Assembly (NCBI RefSeq): GCF_003610235.1
Contig: NZ_RAPR01000001.1
Coordinates: 2,356,001-2,420,000 of the forward strand
Length of the DNA: 64,000 bases
Direction: 5' to 3'
DNA from: Catellatospora citrea
GTDB lineage: Bacteria > Actinomycetota > Actinomycetes > Mycobacteriales > Micromonosporaceae
A program made the position numbers and the translations under genes. Positions 33,034 through 41,659 of the stretch are shown in pieces (within the stretch, counting starts at the first letter, position 1; every line of letters starts with the position of its first letter). A model generated the notes under the pieces. That model worked only from the letters and a program-made list of their open reading frames with translations, was not told the origin of the DNA and searched no databases.

Positions 33034-35724
33034 GTGACCGACGAGCGCACCGACGAACGGCACCGCGGCACGCCGGCCTGGGCCGGTACGCCGACGTCGC
33101 CGTGGTCGCGCGTGCCCGGACAACGCCCGCCCTCGGACGCGCCCGATCCCGCCGCGCAGCAGCCCGCCAACGCGCAGGCGCCGCAGCAGCAGCACGGTCC
33201 GCAGCAGCCCGGCCAGTACCCGCCGGGCCAGCACCCGAACGGCCCCCAGCAGCACGGCCAGCCGCACCCCGGCCAGGGCCCGCCGCCCGGACCGTTCCCG
33301 CCCGCCAACGGCCAGCGCCCGCCGCAGCAGGGCAACTGGGACCCGAACGCGCAGCGCGGTCAGCGTCCCGGCCCGATGCCGCCGCAGCCCGGCCCGCAGT
33401 ACCGCCCGAACGGCCCCCAGCAGGGGCAGGTCTACGGCGGCCCGAACCAGCCGCACCCGCCGCAGGGCCCCGGCCCGCAGGGTCAGTACGGTCCGCCCCA
33501 GCAGGGCCGCCACCCGCAGCAGCAGGGTCAGCGCCCGCCGCAGCAGGGCCAGATGTACGGCCACCCCCAGGGGCAGCCGCAGTACGGCCAGCCGCACCCC
33601 GGCCAGGGCCAGCCGCAGCAGGGCCAGCCCTACGGCCACCCGCAGGGGCAGCCGCAGTACGGCCCGCCGCAGGGCCGTCCCGGCCAGCCGCAGCAGGGCC
33701 AGGTCTACGGCCAGCCCGGCGCGCCGGGTCAGGGCCACCCCAACCTGCCCGGCCAGGGCCAGCAGGCCCCGGGGCAGCAGGGCTATGCCCCCGCGCCGGG
33801 CCAGCAGGGTCCCGGCCAGCAGGCGCCGGGTCAGCCAGTGCCGCAGCAGGCCCCGCAGGCCGCGGCGGCGGCAGCGCCGCCCGTCCAGCAGACCGCGCCG
33901 ACGTCGCCCGCCCAGCCCGCGGCCGCGCCGACGGCCGCCGCCGCCACGCCCGCCGCCACGGCGGCCGGTGACCAGGCGAAGGCCGCCGCGGCCCGCAAGG
34001 GACGCCACGCCACCGCGGACACCGGCATGATGGCCGCCATCACCGACGAGACCCCGGCCCCGGCCGCGTCGGCCGCGCCCGCGGCCGCACCGGTCTCCAC
34101 CGACCCCGCGGCCGCCGCGGCCCCGGTCTCCCCGGCGCCCGTGTCGGCGGCGCCGGTCTCGGTCAACCCGGTCTCGCCGGCCGTGCCGCCGACGCCGGTC
34201 GTGGCCACTCCCGACACGGTGCTGCCCGTCGCCGCGAGCGCGGCCGGCGCGGCCACCGCGCTGTCCGCCCCGACGATGCTGCACCCGCTGGTCCGCCCGG
34301 GTGGCGCGTCCGCGCCCGCCGCCGAGCCCGCCGCGACGACGGCCACCGTCACCGGTGACGCGGCGGCTGCCGCCGCGGCCGCCGCCGAGCCGGAGCCGGA
34401 GGCCACCCCGGAGGCGGGGCCCGACCCGGAGCAGGTGCTGGCGGCGTACGAGTGGCGCTTCCACCACGAGACCCTGCGCGAGCTGGTCGACAACCCGGAC
34501 GAGCTGCGTGAGATCCGCGACCGGCTCACCGAGAAGCTGACCCCGGCCACCGACAACCCGACCCGGGCCCGGCTGCTCAGCCTGCGGGCCGTGGTCTCGC
34601 GCATCCTCGGCGACCTGACCAAGGCGCTGTCCGACGGCAAGATGGCCCTCGTGCACGCCGAGGCGACCGGCGAGCTGCGCCGCATCGCGCTGGCCAAGGC
34701 CCGGCTGGCGCACGTGCTGCAGTGGCGCGGCGACTTCACCGAGGCCGACAAGCTGTTCGCGGAAGCCAACTCCAGCGAGCTGCCGGACCGGCTGCGCGCC
34801 ACCATGCACGAGCACGCCGGGCGGTCCTGCCTGGACCAGGGCCGCTACATGGAGGCGTTCAACCACTTCGAGAAGGCGCTCGAACTGCGCAAGGTCGAGG
34901 ACCCGGAGCTGATCACGCGCACCGAGATGGCGCTCGACGCGGTCTCGATGAAGATCGCCGAGAACGGCATGGGCCCGTACCCGCGCAGCATGGACGAGAT
35001 CCTGCAGGTCAGCAAGCCGCCGGTGCCGCGCTTCGACGAGCGCGTGCAGTGCTGGGGCTTCGCCGGGACCGACGGCCGCACGGTCATCTCCCCCGCGTTC
35101 GCCGACGTGCAGCCGTTCCGTGACGGCGCGGCCTGGGTGCGCCGCCCGGAGATGGAGACCTGGGAGCTGATCGACGAGGCGGGCACCCGGCTCATCGACG
35201 GCCGGGCCGGCTGGCTCGGCGTGGGCTCCTTCTCCGACGGGCTGGCCTGGGTGTCGCGCGACGGCGCGGGCAACTGGGTCGCCATCGACAAGCAGGGCCG
35301 GGTGGTCATCTCCACCGGCTTCGAGGACGTGCGCCCGTTCCGCCGCGGCCTGGCCGCGGTGCGCCGGGGCGGCTGGGGCGCGGTCGACAAGCAGGGCCGG
35401 GCCGTGGTGCCGTTCCAGTTCACCGGGTTCGCCACCGCGCTCACCGACGGCCGCTACGTTGACGGCTTCTCCGACGAGGGCCTGGCCATCGTGGACGCGG
35501 GCGGCCGCAAGGGCGTGGTGGACCGCACCGGCGCCGTGGTGGTGCCGCCCGTGCACCCCGCGCTGGTCATCCACCCGGTCGCGTTCCTGATCGCGGGCCC
35601 GTCCGGCCGCTGGGGCGCGCTGGACCGCAAGGGCCGCCCCTTCATCGACCCGGAGCTGCCCAGCCGCCAGGTCGTCATGGAGGAGCTGGACCGCCTGCTG
35701 GCCGACACGAAACCGGTTTTGTAG
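33034..35724 (+). CDS. Large TPR/WG-repeat protein with Pro/Gln-rich N-terminus
   Basis: An 896-residue protein. Residues 1 to about 280 are almost only Pro, Gln, Gly, His and Tyr in short repeats such as QGQPQYGQPHPGQ; residues about 280-460 are an Ala/Pro/Thr linker. A helical TPR-like domain (RMASKER-free, with LRRIALAKARLAHVLQWRGD and HEHAGRSCLDQGRYMEAFNHF) covers roughly 465-640. The C-terminal 240 residues hold at least five WG-type repeats (WELIDEAGTRLI; WVAIDKQGRVVI; WGAVDKQGRAVV; KGVVDRTGAVVV; WGALDRKGRPF). No signal peptide or membrane helix is seen. Such repeats are protein-binding scaffolds; the function is unknown. GTG 32998 is an alternative start. Confidence 0.88.
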   Translation: MTDERTDERHRGTPAWAGTPTSPWSRVPGQRPPSDAPDPAAQQPANAQAPQQQHGPQQPGQYPPGQHPNGPQQHGQPHPGQGPPPGPFPPANGQRPPQQGNWDPNAQRGQRPGPMPPQPGPQYRPNGPQQGQVYGGPNQPHPPQGPGPQGQYGPPQQGRHPQQQGQRPPQQGQMYGHPQGQPQYGQPHPGQGQPQQGQPYGHPQGQPQYGPPQGRPGQPQQGQVYGQPGAPGQGHPNLPGQGQQAPGQQGYAPAPGQQGPGQQAPGQPVPQQAPQAAAAAAPPVQQTAPTSPAQPAAAPTAAAATPAATAAGDQAKAAAARKGRHATADTGMMAAITDETPAPAASAAPAAAPVSTDPAAAAAPVSPAPVSAAPVSVNPVSPAVPPTPVVATPDTVLPVAASAAGAATALSAPTMLHPLVRPGGASAPAAEPAATTATVTGDAAAAAAAAAEPEPEATPEAGPDPEQVLAAYEWRFHHETLRELVDNPDELREIRDRLTEKLTPATDNPTRARLLSLRAVVSRILGDLTKALSDGKMALVHAEATGELRRIALAKARLAHVLQWRGDFTEADKLFAEANSSELPDRLRATMHEHAGRSCLDQGRYMEAFNHFEKALELRKVEDPELITRTEMALDAVSMKIAENGMGPYPRSMDEILQVSKPPVPRFDERVQCWGFAGTDGRTVISPAFADVQPFRDGAAWVRRPEMETWELIDEAGTRLIDGRAGWLGVGSFSDGLAWVSRDGAGNWVAIDKQGRVVISTGFEDVRPFRRGLAAVRRGGWGAVDKQGRAVVPFQFTGFATALTDGRYVDGFSDEGLAIVDAGGRKGVVDRTGAVVVPPVHPALVIHPVAFLIAGPSGRWGALDRKGRPFIDPELPSRQVVMEELDRLLADTKPVL
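33130..33860 (+). repeat. Low-complexity coding repeat (Pro/Gln/Gly tract)
   Basis: Degenerate tandem units built on CAGCAGGGCCAG and CAGCCGCAGTACGGC encode the disordered N-terminus of the WG protein. The units vary in length and have no unique spacers. The tract is prone to recombination and misassembly. Confidence 0.8.
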
Positions 35725-35766
35725 AAGGTTCACCAACCCTGTGCCACCGGCCGAAGCCTGGCGGCA

Positions 35767-35772
35767 TAGGGT
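35767..35772 (+). promoter_or_regulatory. -10 box TAGGGT, leaderless promoter
   Basis: TAGGGT is six bases before the ATG of the aldo/keto reductase. Confidence 0.5.
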
Positions 35773-35778
35773 CTCCGT

Positions 35779-36777
35779 ATGGAGTTTCGGCATTTGGGCC
35801 GTTCCGGGATGCTCGTCAGCGAGATCTCGTACGGAAACTGGATCACCCACGGCTCGCAGGTCGAGGAGGACGCCGCCGACGCGTGTGTGCGCGCGGCCCT
35901 CGACAGCGGGATCACCACCTTCGACACCGCCGACGTGTACGCCGGCACGCGCGCCGAGGCGGTACTCGGCCGGGCGCTGAAGGGCGAGCGCCGCGAAGGC
36001 CTGGAGATCTTCACCAAGGTCTACTGGCCGACCGGTGCGGGACGCAACGACCGGGGCCTGTCCCGCAAGCACATCATGGAGTCGATCAACGGTTCGCTGC
36101 AGCGCCTGCAGACCGACTACGTCGACCTGTACCAGGCGCACCGCTACGACTACGCGACCCCGCTGGAAGAGACGATGGTGGCGTTCGCCGACATCGTGCA
36201 CTCCGGCAAGGCGCACTACATCGGCGTCTCGGAGTGGAAGGCGTCGGAGATCCGCGCCGCCCACGCGCTGGCGACCGAGCTGAAGATCTCGCTGGTGTCG
36301 AGCCAGCCGCAGTACTCGATGCTGTGGCGGGTCATCGAGGCCGAGGTCGTGCCGACCTCCGAGGAGCTGGGTCTCGGCCAGATCGTGTGGTCGCCGATGG
36401 CGCAGGGTGTGCTGAGCGGCAAGTACCTGCCGGGCCAGCCGCCGCCGGCCGGTTCGCGGGCCACCGACGAGAAGTCGGGCGCCGGCTTCATCGCACGCTG
36501 GCTCGACGAGGACGTGCTGACCCGGGTGCAGCTGCTCAAGCCGCTGGCCGAGCAGGCGGGCCTGACCATGGCCCAGCTGGCCATCGCGTGGGTGCTGCAG
36601 AACCCGAACGTGTCGTCGGCGATCGTCGGCGCGACCCGCCCCGAGCAGGTGTACGACAACGTCAAGGCCTCGGGCGTGAAGCTCGACGCCGACCTGATGA
36701 AGGCGATCGACGAGATCGTCGAGCCGATCACGGAGCGGGACCCGGCCAAGACCGTGTCCCCGGCCGAGCGTCCCTGA
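35779..36777 (+). CDS. Aldo/keto reductase (Kv-beta-like family)
   Basis: A 332-residue TIM-barrel NADPH oxidoreductase. The catalytic tetrad is visible: Asp and Tyr in FDTADVYAG, Lys in IFTKVYW and His in YQAHRYD. GATRPEQVYDN near the end binds the cofactor phosphate. It resembles the potassium-channel beta-subunit/YghZ group. It is transcribed alone, with a leaderless-type box. The substrate is unknown. Confidence 0.92.
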   Translation: MEFRHLGRSGMLVSEISYGNWITHGSQVEEDAADACVRAALDSGITTFDTADVYAGTRAEAVLGRALKGERREGLEIFTKVYWPTGAGRNDRGLSRKHIMESINGSLQRLQTDYVDLYQAHRYDYATPLEETMVAFADIVHSGKAHYIGVSEWKASEIRAAHALATELKISLVSSQPQYSMLWRVIEAEVVPTSEELGLGQIVWSPMAQGVLSGKYLPGQPPPAGSRATDEKSGAGFIARWLDEDVLTRVQLLKPLAEQAGLTMAQLAIAWVLQNPNVSSAIVGATRPEQVYDNVKASGVKLDADLMKAIDEIVEPITERDPAKTVSPAERP

Positions 36778-36782
36778 GACGA

Positions 36783-36816
36783 CGTCAGGGGCCGCCCGCG
36801 CGGGCGGCCCCTGACG
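36783..36816. terminator. Terminator between AKR and the small conserved gene
   Basis: A perfect 34-bp GC-rich palindrome (CGTCAGGGGCCGCCCGC and its complement) lies six bases after the AKR stop, between convergent genes. Confidence 0.85.
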
Positions 36817-36825
36817 GTCCGGGGG

Positions 36826-37020
36826 TCAGGCCCCCTGCAGGCTCATCCGGTACTCGTCGCGGTCACCCTCGACGAGGATCACCTCCACCGCGCCGGCGGC
36901 GACCAGGTCACGCCAGGTCTGGCCGAGCCACGACTCGGCGTCTGCCTGGTTGCTGAACGTCTCGTTCGGGCCCTCGACGGGCTTGCCCGCCGCATCCTCG
37001 TACCGCCAGCTCCACGTCAT
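36826..37020 (-). CDS. Small conserved actinobacterial protein
   Basis: A 64-residue protein, MTWSWRYEDAAGKPVEGP at the start, then ETFSNQADAESWLGQTWRDL and an alternating hydrophobic strand VEVILVEGD. I recognise it as a short protein widespread in actinobacteria, without assigned function. It has no Cys and no membrane helix; the Trp-rich N-terminus suggests a small beta-alpha-beta fold. TAAGCT is seven bases before the ATG (37028-37033, minus strand). Confidence 0.8.
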   Translation of the reverse strand: MTWSWRYEDAAGKPVEGPNETFSNQADAESWLGQTWRDLVAAGAVEVILVEGDRDEYRMSLQGA

Positions 37021-37098
37021 GACGATCAGCTTATCCGGCGTCGCCGGTCCGGCCGCGCAGGCGGCGCATCCGCTGACCCGCCCCGCCGCCGAAGGTCA

Positions 37099-37104
37099 TA
37101 AGGT
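37099..37104 (+). promoter_or_regulatory. -10 box TAAGGT, leaderless promoter of the cob operon
   Basis: TAAGGT is six bases before the ATG of the cobU-cobT fusion. No cobalamin riboswitch can be placed in the 90-base gap. Confidence 0.5.
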
Positions 37105-37110
37105 ACGGGC

Positions 37111-39006
37111 ATGTCGCATGACGGTTGGCCCCCACACTTCGGGGCACGGGTGCTGGTGCTCGGTGGCATTCGCTCAGGCAAGAGCGAGTACGCCGAATCG
37201 CTGCTGTCGGGCGCACGGTCGGTGCGCTATCTGGCCACCGCCCTGGTGGACGGCGGTGACCCGGCATTCGCCGACCGGGTGGCCGCGCATCGCGAGCGCC
37301 GGCCGCGGTCCTGGATCACCGTCGAGACGTACGGCGACCCGGCCGCCCTGGTCAGCGCGCTCGCCCAGGCGGCCGCCGACGACACGTTGATCGTCGACGA
37401 CCTCGGCGGCTGGGTGGTGAACCTGCTGGACCGTTCGGACGCGCAGGTGCACGTCAGCCGGCTGGCCGCCGCCGTCGCCGGGTGCCCGGCCCGGGTGGTG
37501 CTGGTCAGCCCCGAGGTCGGCCTGTCGGTGGTGCCGCCGTCCGAGGCGGGCGTGCGCTTCGCCGACCTGATGGGACTCACCAACCAGGCCGTCGCCGCGG
37601 CCTGTGACGCGGTGGCCCTCGTCGTCGCCGGGCAACCGGTCTGGCTGCGCGGCGGTGACGCCGTCGCCACCGCCGGCGCGGACGCCGCCGGAACCGCCGC
37701 AGAACCGGCCGACGCCACGGCCTCGGGCGTCGCCGCGACCACCACGGGGGCGGCGGGTCCCGCCCCGGCCGCCACGGGCGGATCGGCCGGTGCGGTGCTG
37801 CTTCCGGCCGCGCCTCCGGCGATCCCCACCCCCGAGGTGCTCACCCCGACCGCCGCCGCGCCCAAGCTCGCGGCCGCGCTCACCGAGAGCACCCAGGCCC
37901 TGCCGATCGTGGCCACCGGCCTGGTCATCCAGCAGAACATGGACCTGCCCATCCCGGACAGCGACGCCCGCGACGCCGCCCGCGACCACCTGAACCTGCT
38001 CGACATCCCCGGCTCCGGCCTGGGCCGGCTGGCCGAGATCGTGCTGTTCGCGGCGGGCGCGCAGGGCCGCGCCGTGCCGGTGCCGTGGCAGCGCCCGCGG
38101 ATGCTGCTGCTGCACGGCGACCACGAGGGCGACGTGGCGGCCGGCCAGACCCCGCACGGGTCGGCCCTGATCGCGGCGCAGGCCCGCCGGGGCGAGGGCG
38201 CGATCGGGCTGCTGGCCGCCGAGCACGGGGTCAGCCTGCAGATCGTCGACACGGCCACCGCCGAGGCGATCGAGCACGCCCCGGCGACCGAGCTGCGCAC
38301 CGTCGAGGGCCTGCTGCGCTACGGCTGGCAGCTGGCCGACGAGGCCGCCGACAGCGGGGTCGACCTGCTGCTGCTGGGCTCGTGCGGAGCCGGCGCCGAG
38401 GCGACCGCGGCCGCGGTGGTCTCCGCGGTGACCGGCGCGGAGGTGCCCGGCCTGCTGAGCCGGGTGGTCAGCGCCGACGGCAAGGTGGACGACGCCGCGT
38501 GGATGCTGCGCTGTGCCGCGGTGCGCGACGCGCTGCACCGGGTCCGCGGGCGGGTGCTGCCGGCCAAGGAGATGCTCACCGAGCTGGGCGGGCCGGACCT
38601 GGCGGTCGGGGTCGGCATCATCCTGGGCGCCACGGCACGGCGTACGCCGGTGCTGCTGGACGGGCCGGTCGGCGTCGCCGCCGGGCTGATCGCCCGCGAC
38701 CTGGGCAGCCAGTCCCGGCTGTGGTGCGCGCTGGCCGACAACGGCCGGCACCCGACCACCGTGCTCGCCGCCGACGTGCTCGGCGTGACCCCGCTGACCG
38801 ATCTGCACACCGGTCTCGGCGAGGGCGCGGGCGCGCTGCTGGCGCTGCCGCTGCTGCGCTCGGCGCTGACCCTGGCCGCGTCGCTGCCCGCGCTGCCGCC
38901 GCTGCTCGACGAGCCGCCCGCGCACCTGCAGGAGCCCGAGGACGAGCCGGACGGCGACACCGACCCGGCCGTGTCCCGCGCCGATGACGCCTCCGTCGTG
39001 GACTGA
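37111..39006 (+). CDS. CobU-CobT fusion: adenosylcobinamide kinase/guanylyltransferase plus CobT-like domain
   Basis: A 631-residue two-domain protein. Residues 1-185 are CobU: P-loop GGIRSGKSEYAE (18-29), the guanylylated His in VAAHRERRP, and VSPEVGLSVVPPSEAGVRFAD. An Ala/Pro-rich linker follows to about 260. Residues 265-610 are CobT-like: RPRMLLLHGDHEG region, MLTELGGPDLAVGVGIILGA, TPVLLDG and the catalytic Glu in GLGEGAGALLALPLL. The Gly-rich loop normally reading GIGNTT is GAGAEA here, and the GRGTG motif is lost. CobU activates cobinamide; CobT would make alpha-ribazole phosphate. CobT activity is questionable. cobS overlaps the 3' end. Confidence 0.88.
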   Translation: MSHDGWPPHFGARVLVLGGIRSGKSEYAESLLSGARSVRYLATALVDGGDPAFADRVAAHRERRPRSWITVETYGDPAALVSALAQAAADDTLIVDDLGGWVVNLLDRSDAQVHVSRLAAAVAGCPARVVLVSPEVGLSVVPPSEAGVRFADLMGLTNQAVAAACDAVALVVAGQPVWLRGGDAVATAGADAAGTAAEPADATASGVAATTTGAAGPAPAATGGSAGAVLLPAAPPAIPTPEVLTPTAAAPKLAAALTESTQALPIVATGLVIQQNMDLPIPDSDARDAARDHLNLLDIPGSGLGRLAEIVLFAAGAQGRAVPVPWQRPRMLLLHGDHEGDVAAGQTPHGSALIAAQARRGEGAIGLLAAEHGVSLQIVDTATAEAIEHAPATELRTVEGLLRYGWQLADEAADSGVDLLLLGSCGAGAEATAAAVVSAVTGAEVPGLLSRVVSADGKVDDAAWMLRCAAVRDALHRVRGRVLPAKEMLTELGGPDLAVGVGIILGATARRTPVLLDGPVGVAAGLIARDLGSQSRLWCALADNGRHPTTVLAADVLGVTPLTDLHTGLGEGAGALLALPLLRSALTLAASLPALPPLLDEPPAHLQEPEDEPDGDTDPAVSRADDASVVD

Positions 39007-39784
39007 CGGTCCGCAGCCGCGGACCGGCCGTCTCGACGGCCTGCGGCTGGCGCTGACCACGTTGACGGTCGCGCCGGTCGCCGGGCCGCGAAGGCTGGAC
39101 CGCGCCGTCGCCGGGCGGGCCATGACGCTCGCCCCGGCGGTCGGCGCGCTGCTCGGGGCGCTGCTCGGCGGCGTGCTGGCGGCGCTCGCGGCCGGACTGC
39201 CCGCGCTGGTCGCCGCGACGCTGACGGTGGGCCTGGCCGCGCTGCTCAGCCGCGGGCTGCACCTGGACGGGCTGGCGGACACCGTGGACGCGCTGGGGTC
39301 GTACCGCTCCCGCGAGCGCGCCCTGGAGATCATGAAGTCGCCGGAGGTCGGCCCGTTCGGCGTGGTGGCCCTGATCCTGGTGCTGCTGCTGCAGGTCGGC
39401 GCGCTGGCTCAGCTGTCGGCGCGGCCGCTGCCCGCGCTGGTCACGGCGGTCGCCGCCGCCGTCGCGGGTGGACGGCTGGCCATTTCCGAAGCCTGCCGCC
39501 GGGGCGTGCCCGCGGCCCGGCCCGGCGGGATGGGCGCCCTGGTCGCGGGCACTGTCCACCCGGCCGCGGTGGCCGTCGCCGCGCTCGCGGTGGCGGCACT
39601 GGCCGTGCCGGCCGTGCCGCACCGCCCCTGGCAGGGCCCGGCCGCCGTGCTCGGCTCGCTGCTCGTCGTGGTCGGCCTGCGCGTCCATCTGGTACGCCGG
39701 TTCGGCGGCGTCACCGGCGACGTGCTCGGTTTCCTGTCCGAAACGGCGACCACGGTGATCGCCATCGGACTGATTCTCTTCTGA
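38984..39784 (+). CDS. cobS: Adenosylcobinamide-GDP ribazoletransferase
   Basis: A 266-residue integral membrane enzyme joining adenosylcobinamide-GDP and alpha-ribazole, the last step of nucleotide-loop assembly. Its signature RGLHLDGLADTVDALGSY (metal-binding Asp residues) is complete, and several Ala/Leu-rich helices follow. The start overlaps the fusion gene by 23 bases, implying coupled translation. A 20-residue polar N-terminus precedes the fold, so a slightly later start near the first helix is possible. Confidence 0.92.
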   Translation: MTPPSWTDGPQPRTGRLDGLRLALTTLTVAPVAGPRRLDRAVAGRAMTLAPAVGALLGALLGGVLAALAAGLPALVAATLTVGLAALLSRGLHLDGLADTVDALGSYRSRERALEIMKSPEVGPFGVVALILVLLLQVGALAQLSARPLPALVTAVAAAVAGGRLAISEACRRGVPAARPGGMGALVAGTVHPAAVAVAALAVAALAVPAVPHRPWQGPAAVLGSLLVVVGLRVHLVRRFGGVTGDVLGFLSETATTVIAIGLILF

Positions 39785-39796
39785 CCCGCGGCCCGC

Positions 39797-39802
39797 TAGC
39801 AT
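39797..39802 (+). promoter_or_regulatory. -10 box TAGCAT, leaderless promoter
   Basis: TAGCAT is six bases before the ATG of the 210-residue unknown gene, and separates it from the cob operon 24 bases upstream. Confidence 0.45.
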
Positions 39803-39808
39803 TCGCGA

Positions 39809-40441
39809 ATGATCTTCGAATCCGCCACCCCGCTCGCCCGCGCCTGCGACGCGCTGGCGCGCGCCCGGCGCGAGCGCGACATCGAGGCGTTCGAGTCGGC
39901 GACGGCGCAGCTGTGGGAGGCCGCCCAGACGGCACCGGCGGACGAGCTCACCACCGCCCTCACCGGCTGCGCCGAGCTGCTCGGTGAGCTCGGGCCGGGG
40001 TTCGGTGGCGAGTTCGCGATGCTCTGCGGCGCGCTGATCGAGCTCGGCGCGTCGCCGGAGCCGCTGATCCCGGTGCTGCGGGACCGGCTCACCGAGGTCG
40101 CGGGCCTGGCGGCGGAGTTCGCCGCGGTGTGGGCGCGCGAGTTCCCCGGCGAGCCCGTCCCCGAGCCGGGCCCCGCCGAGTTCGACGCCGTGCTGGACCG
40201 CCTCGACGCGGCCATCCCGCCCGACCAGGCGGTGCGGCTCGCGGAGAGCTGGTTCGGGTGGCAGTCCTGGATGCGCTGCGCCACCGCACTGCTGCAGCAC
40301 TCGGCCGCGGCCCGGCAGGCCTGCCGGGCAGAGCCCGGCCTGCGGGCGGCCGTCGCCGCGCTGGAGCCCGTGCGCGCGGACATGACCTCGCTGTCCACGC
40401 TCCTGTCGGCGACCGACGAGGCGACCTTCGCCGCCCGATGA
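39809..40441 (+). CDS. Protein of unknown function, all-helical
   Basis: A 210-residue acidic, Ala/Glu-rich protein that I do not recognise. It reads as a bundle of amphipathic helices (ARARRERDIEAFESATAQLWEAA; AELLGELGPGFGGEFAMLCGALIELGA). A Trp-rich centre (AESWFGWQSWMRC) is the most distinctive segment, with two Cys. It has no membrane helix or signal. Codon use matches neighbours and a TAGCAT box supports the ATG. It follows cobS but need not share its function. Confidence 0.75.
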   Translation: MIFESATPLARACDALARARRERDIEAFESATAQLWEAAQTAPADELTTALTGCAELLGELGPGFGGEFAMLCGALIELGASPEPLIPVLRDRLTEVAGLAAEFAAVWAREFPGEPVPEPGPAEFDAVLDRLDAAIPPDQAVRLAESWFGWQSWMRCATALLQHSAAARQACRAEPGLRAAVAALEPVRADMTSLSTLLSATDEATFAAR

Positions 40442-40480
40442 CCGCCTCGGCCGGTGGCACGGGTCGACGGCTGCCGGCGG

Positions 40481-40831
40481 TCAGGCCTGGGCGTCGTACT
40501 GCTTGACCAGCTTCTTCGGCGCGGTGCGCCGCCAGGCCTCGACGACCAGCTCCTTCAGCTCGTCCGGATCGGCCTCGGCCAGCACCACCTGGACCCAGCC
40601 GAACCGGCCGACGTAGGCCGCGGGCGAGTAGACGTCCGGCGCGGCGGCCAGCAGCGCCGCCTGCTCCTCCTTGGTGGCCTTCACCGACATGGTCGGGCTG
40701 CCCGGCGCGCCCCCGGCGAACATCTTGTCGCCGGCCCGCAGCGTCGGATGGCCCCACTCCTCGACCATCACCTCGGCCCCGCCCGGCAGCGCCAGCACCC
40801 AGTCCCTCACCTGCTCGTACGTGACAGCCAT
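40481..40831 (-). CDS. MmcQ/YjbR-family protein
   Basis: A 116-residue protein of the MmcQ/YjbR (double-wing, CyaY-like) fold. VRDWVLALPGGAEVMVEEWGHPTLRAGDKMFA, the PTMSVKATKEEQAALLA core and the C-terminal VEAWRRTAPKKLVKQYD match the family. It is often labelled DNA-binding, but the role is not established. TAGGGT lies six bases before the ATG (40838-40843). Confidence 0.88.
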   Translation of the reverse strand: MAVTYEQVRDWVLALPGGAEVMVEEWGHPTLRAGDKMFAGGAPGSPTMSVKATKEEQAALLAAAPDVYSPAAYVGRFGWVQVVLAEADPDELKELVVEAWRRTAPKKLVKQYDAQA

Positions 40832-40840
40832 GGCGACACC

Positions 40841-41575
40841 CTAGGCCACCGCGCCAGCACCGGACACGTCGACGCCGAGCAGCTCGCGCAGCGCCCGTAC
40901 GCCGTCGGAGGTCGGGCGCACGGCGCGGCCGGTGCCGATCCGCTCGACCCAGCGGCGGGCCAGGAGCCGCTCGCACAGCACCGCACCGCCGGTCCCGGCG
41001 AGGTGGTGCCGCCGCTCCGTCCAGTCCAGACACGGCCTGGCCACCGGACGGCGGGAACCACTTCGCAGCTCGTCGCCCACGTCCAGGGACTCGGCGAACC
41101 AGCGCACCCCGTCGGGGGTGAGGGCGAAGCCGGTGTCGCGCTGCAGCAGGCCGCGGTCGACCATCGCGTCGGTGAGGCCGACGCCGAGCCGCCCGGCCAG
41201 GTGGTCGTAGCAGGTGCGACCCCGGGCCAGGGCCGCCGCGGCCGCCGACGCGCGCAGCGTGGCGGGCCGGGCGACGGGCGGGCCGCCGTACCCGGCCAGG
41301 TCCTCCACGAGCTGGGCGGTGTGCGCGCCGGCCAGGCGCAGGTAGCGGTGCCGGCCCTGGCGTTCCTGGGCCAGCAGGCCGCCCGCGACGAGCAGGTCGA
41401 CGTGTCCGCTGGCCGTGGACGGGGCCACCCCGGCCTGACGGGCCAGCTCGCCGAGCGTCCACGCCCGGCCGTCGAGCAGGGCCAGCAGGAACGTGGCCCG
41501 GGTGCGGTCGGCGAAGAGCGCGGCGAGCCGTGCCAACGGCACACCGGTGGTGTCAGGCGGGGCAGAACCAGGCAT
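40841..41575 (-). CDS. ArsR-type winged-helix regulator with C-terminal ligand domain
   Basis: A 244-residue regulator. The N-terminal 85 residues form an ArsR winged helix (LARLAALFADRTRATFLLALLDG; LGELARQAGVAPSTASGHVDLLVAGGLL). The C-terminal 150 residues include RGRTCYDHLAGRLGVGLTDAMVDRGLL, which is common in longer ArsR-like proteins of actinobacteria; it may bind a metabolite or metal. The ATG at 41575 is supported by CAGACT six bases upstream. It ends nine bases before the MmcQ-like start; its target is not obvious. Confidence 0.86.
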   Translation of the reverse strand: MPGSAPPDTTGVPLARLAALFADRTRATFLLALLDGRAWTLGELARQAGVAPSTASGHVDLLVAGGLLAQERQGRHRYLRLAGAHTAQLVEDLAGYGGPPVARPATLRASAAAAALARGRTCYDHLAGRLGVGLTDAMVDRGLLQRDTGFALTPDGVRWFAESLDVGDELRSGSRRPVARPCLDWTERRHHLAGTGGAVLCERLLARRWVERIGTGRAVRPTSDGVRALRELLGVDVSGAGAVA

Positions 41576-41659
41576 GTGCCCAGTCTGCCCCCGCCACACT
41601 TCGGCCCGGACCGAACAGTCGCCGCCGAGCAGGCTACGACCGGCTCGTCCCGGCAGTGG

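Noticed and set aside
33130..33860. Regular short repeats that could suggest a CRISPR array
   Set aside because: The units are in frame, encode Pro/Gln/Gly, vary in length and have no unique spacers; no cas gene is near.
32836..36264. A 1142-codon minus-strand frame opposite the WG protein
   Set aside because: It has Arg/Gly/His-rich pseudo-repeats mirroring the sense-strand repeats and no family motif; the sense strand encodes recognisable TPR and WG repeats.
37034..37110. Cobalamin riboswitch ahead of the cob operon
   Set aside because: The gap is under 80 bases, lacks the B12-box pattern, and the -10 box is six bases from the start, leaving no leader.
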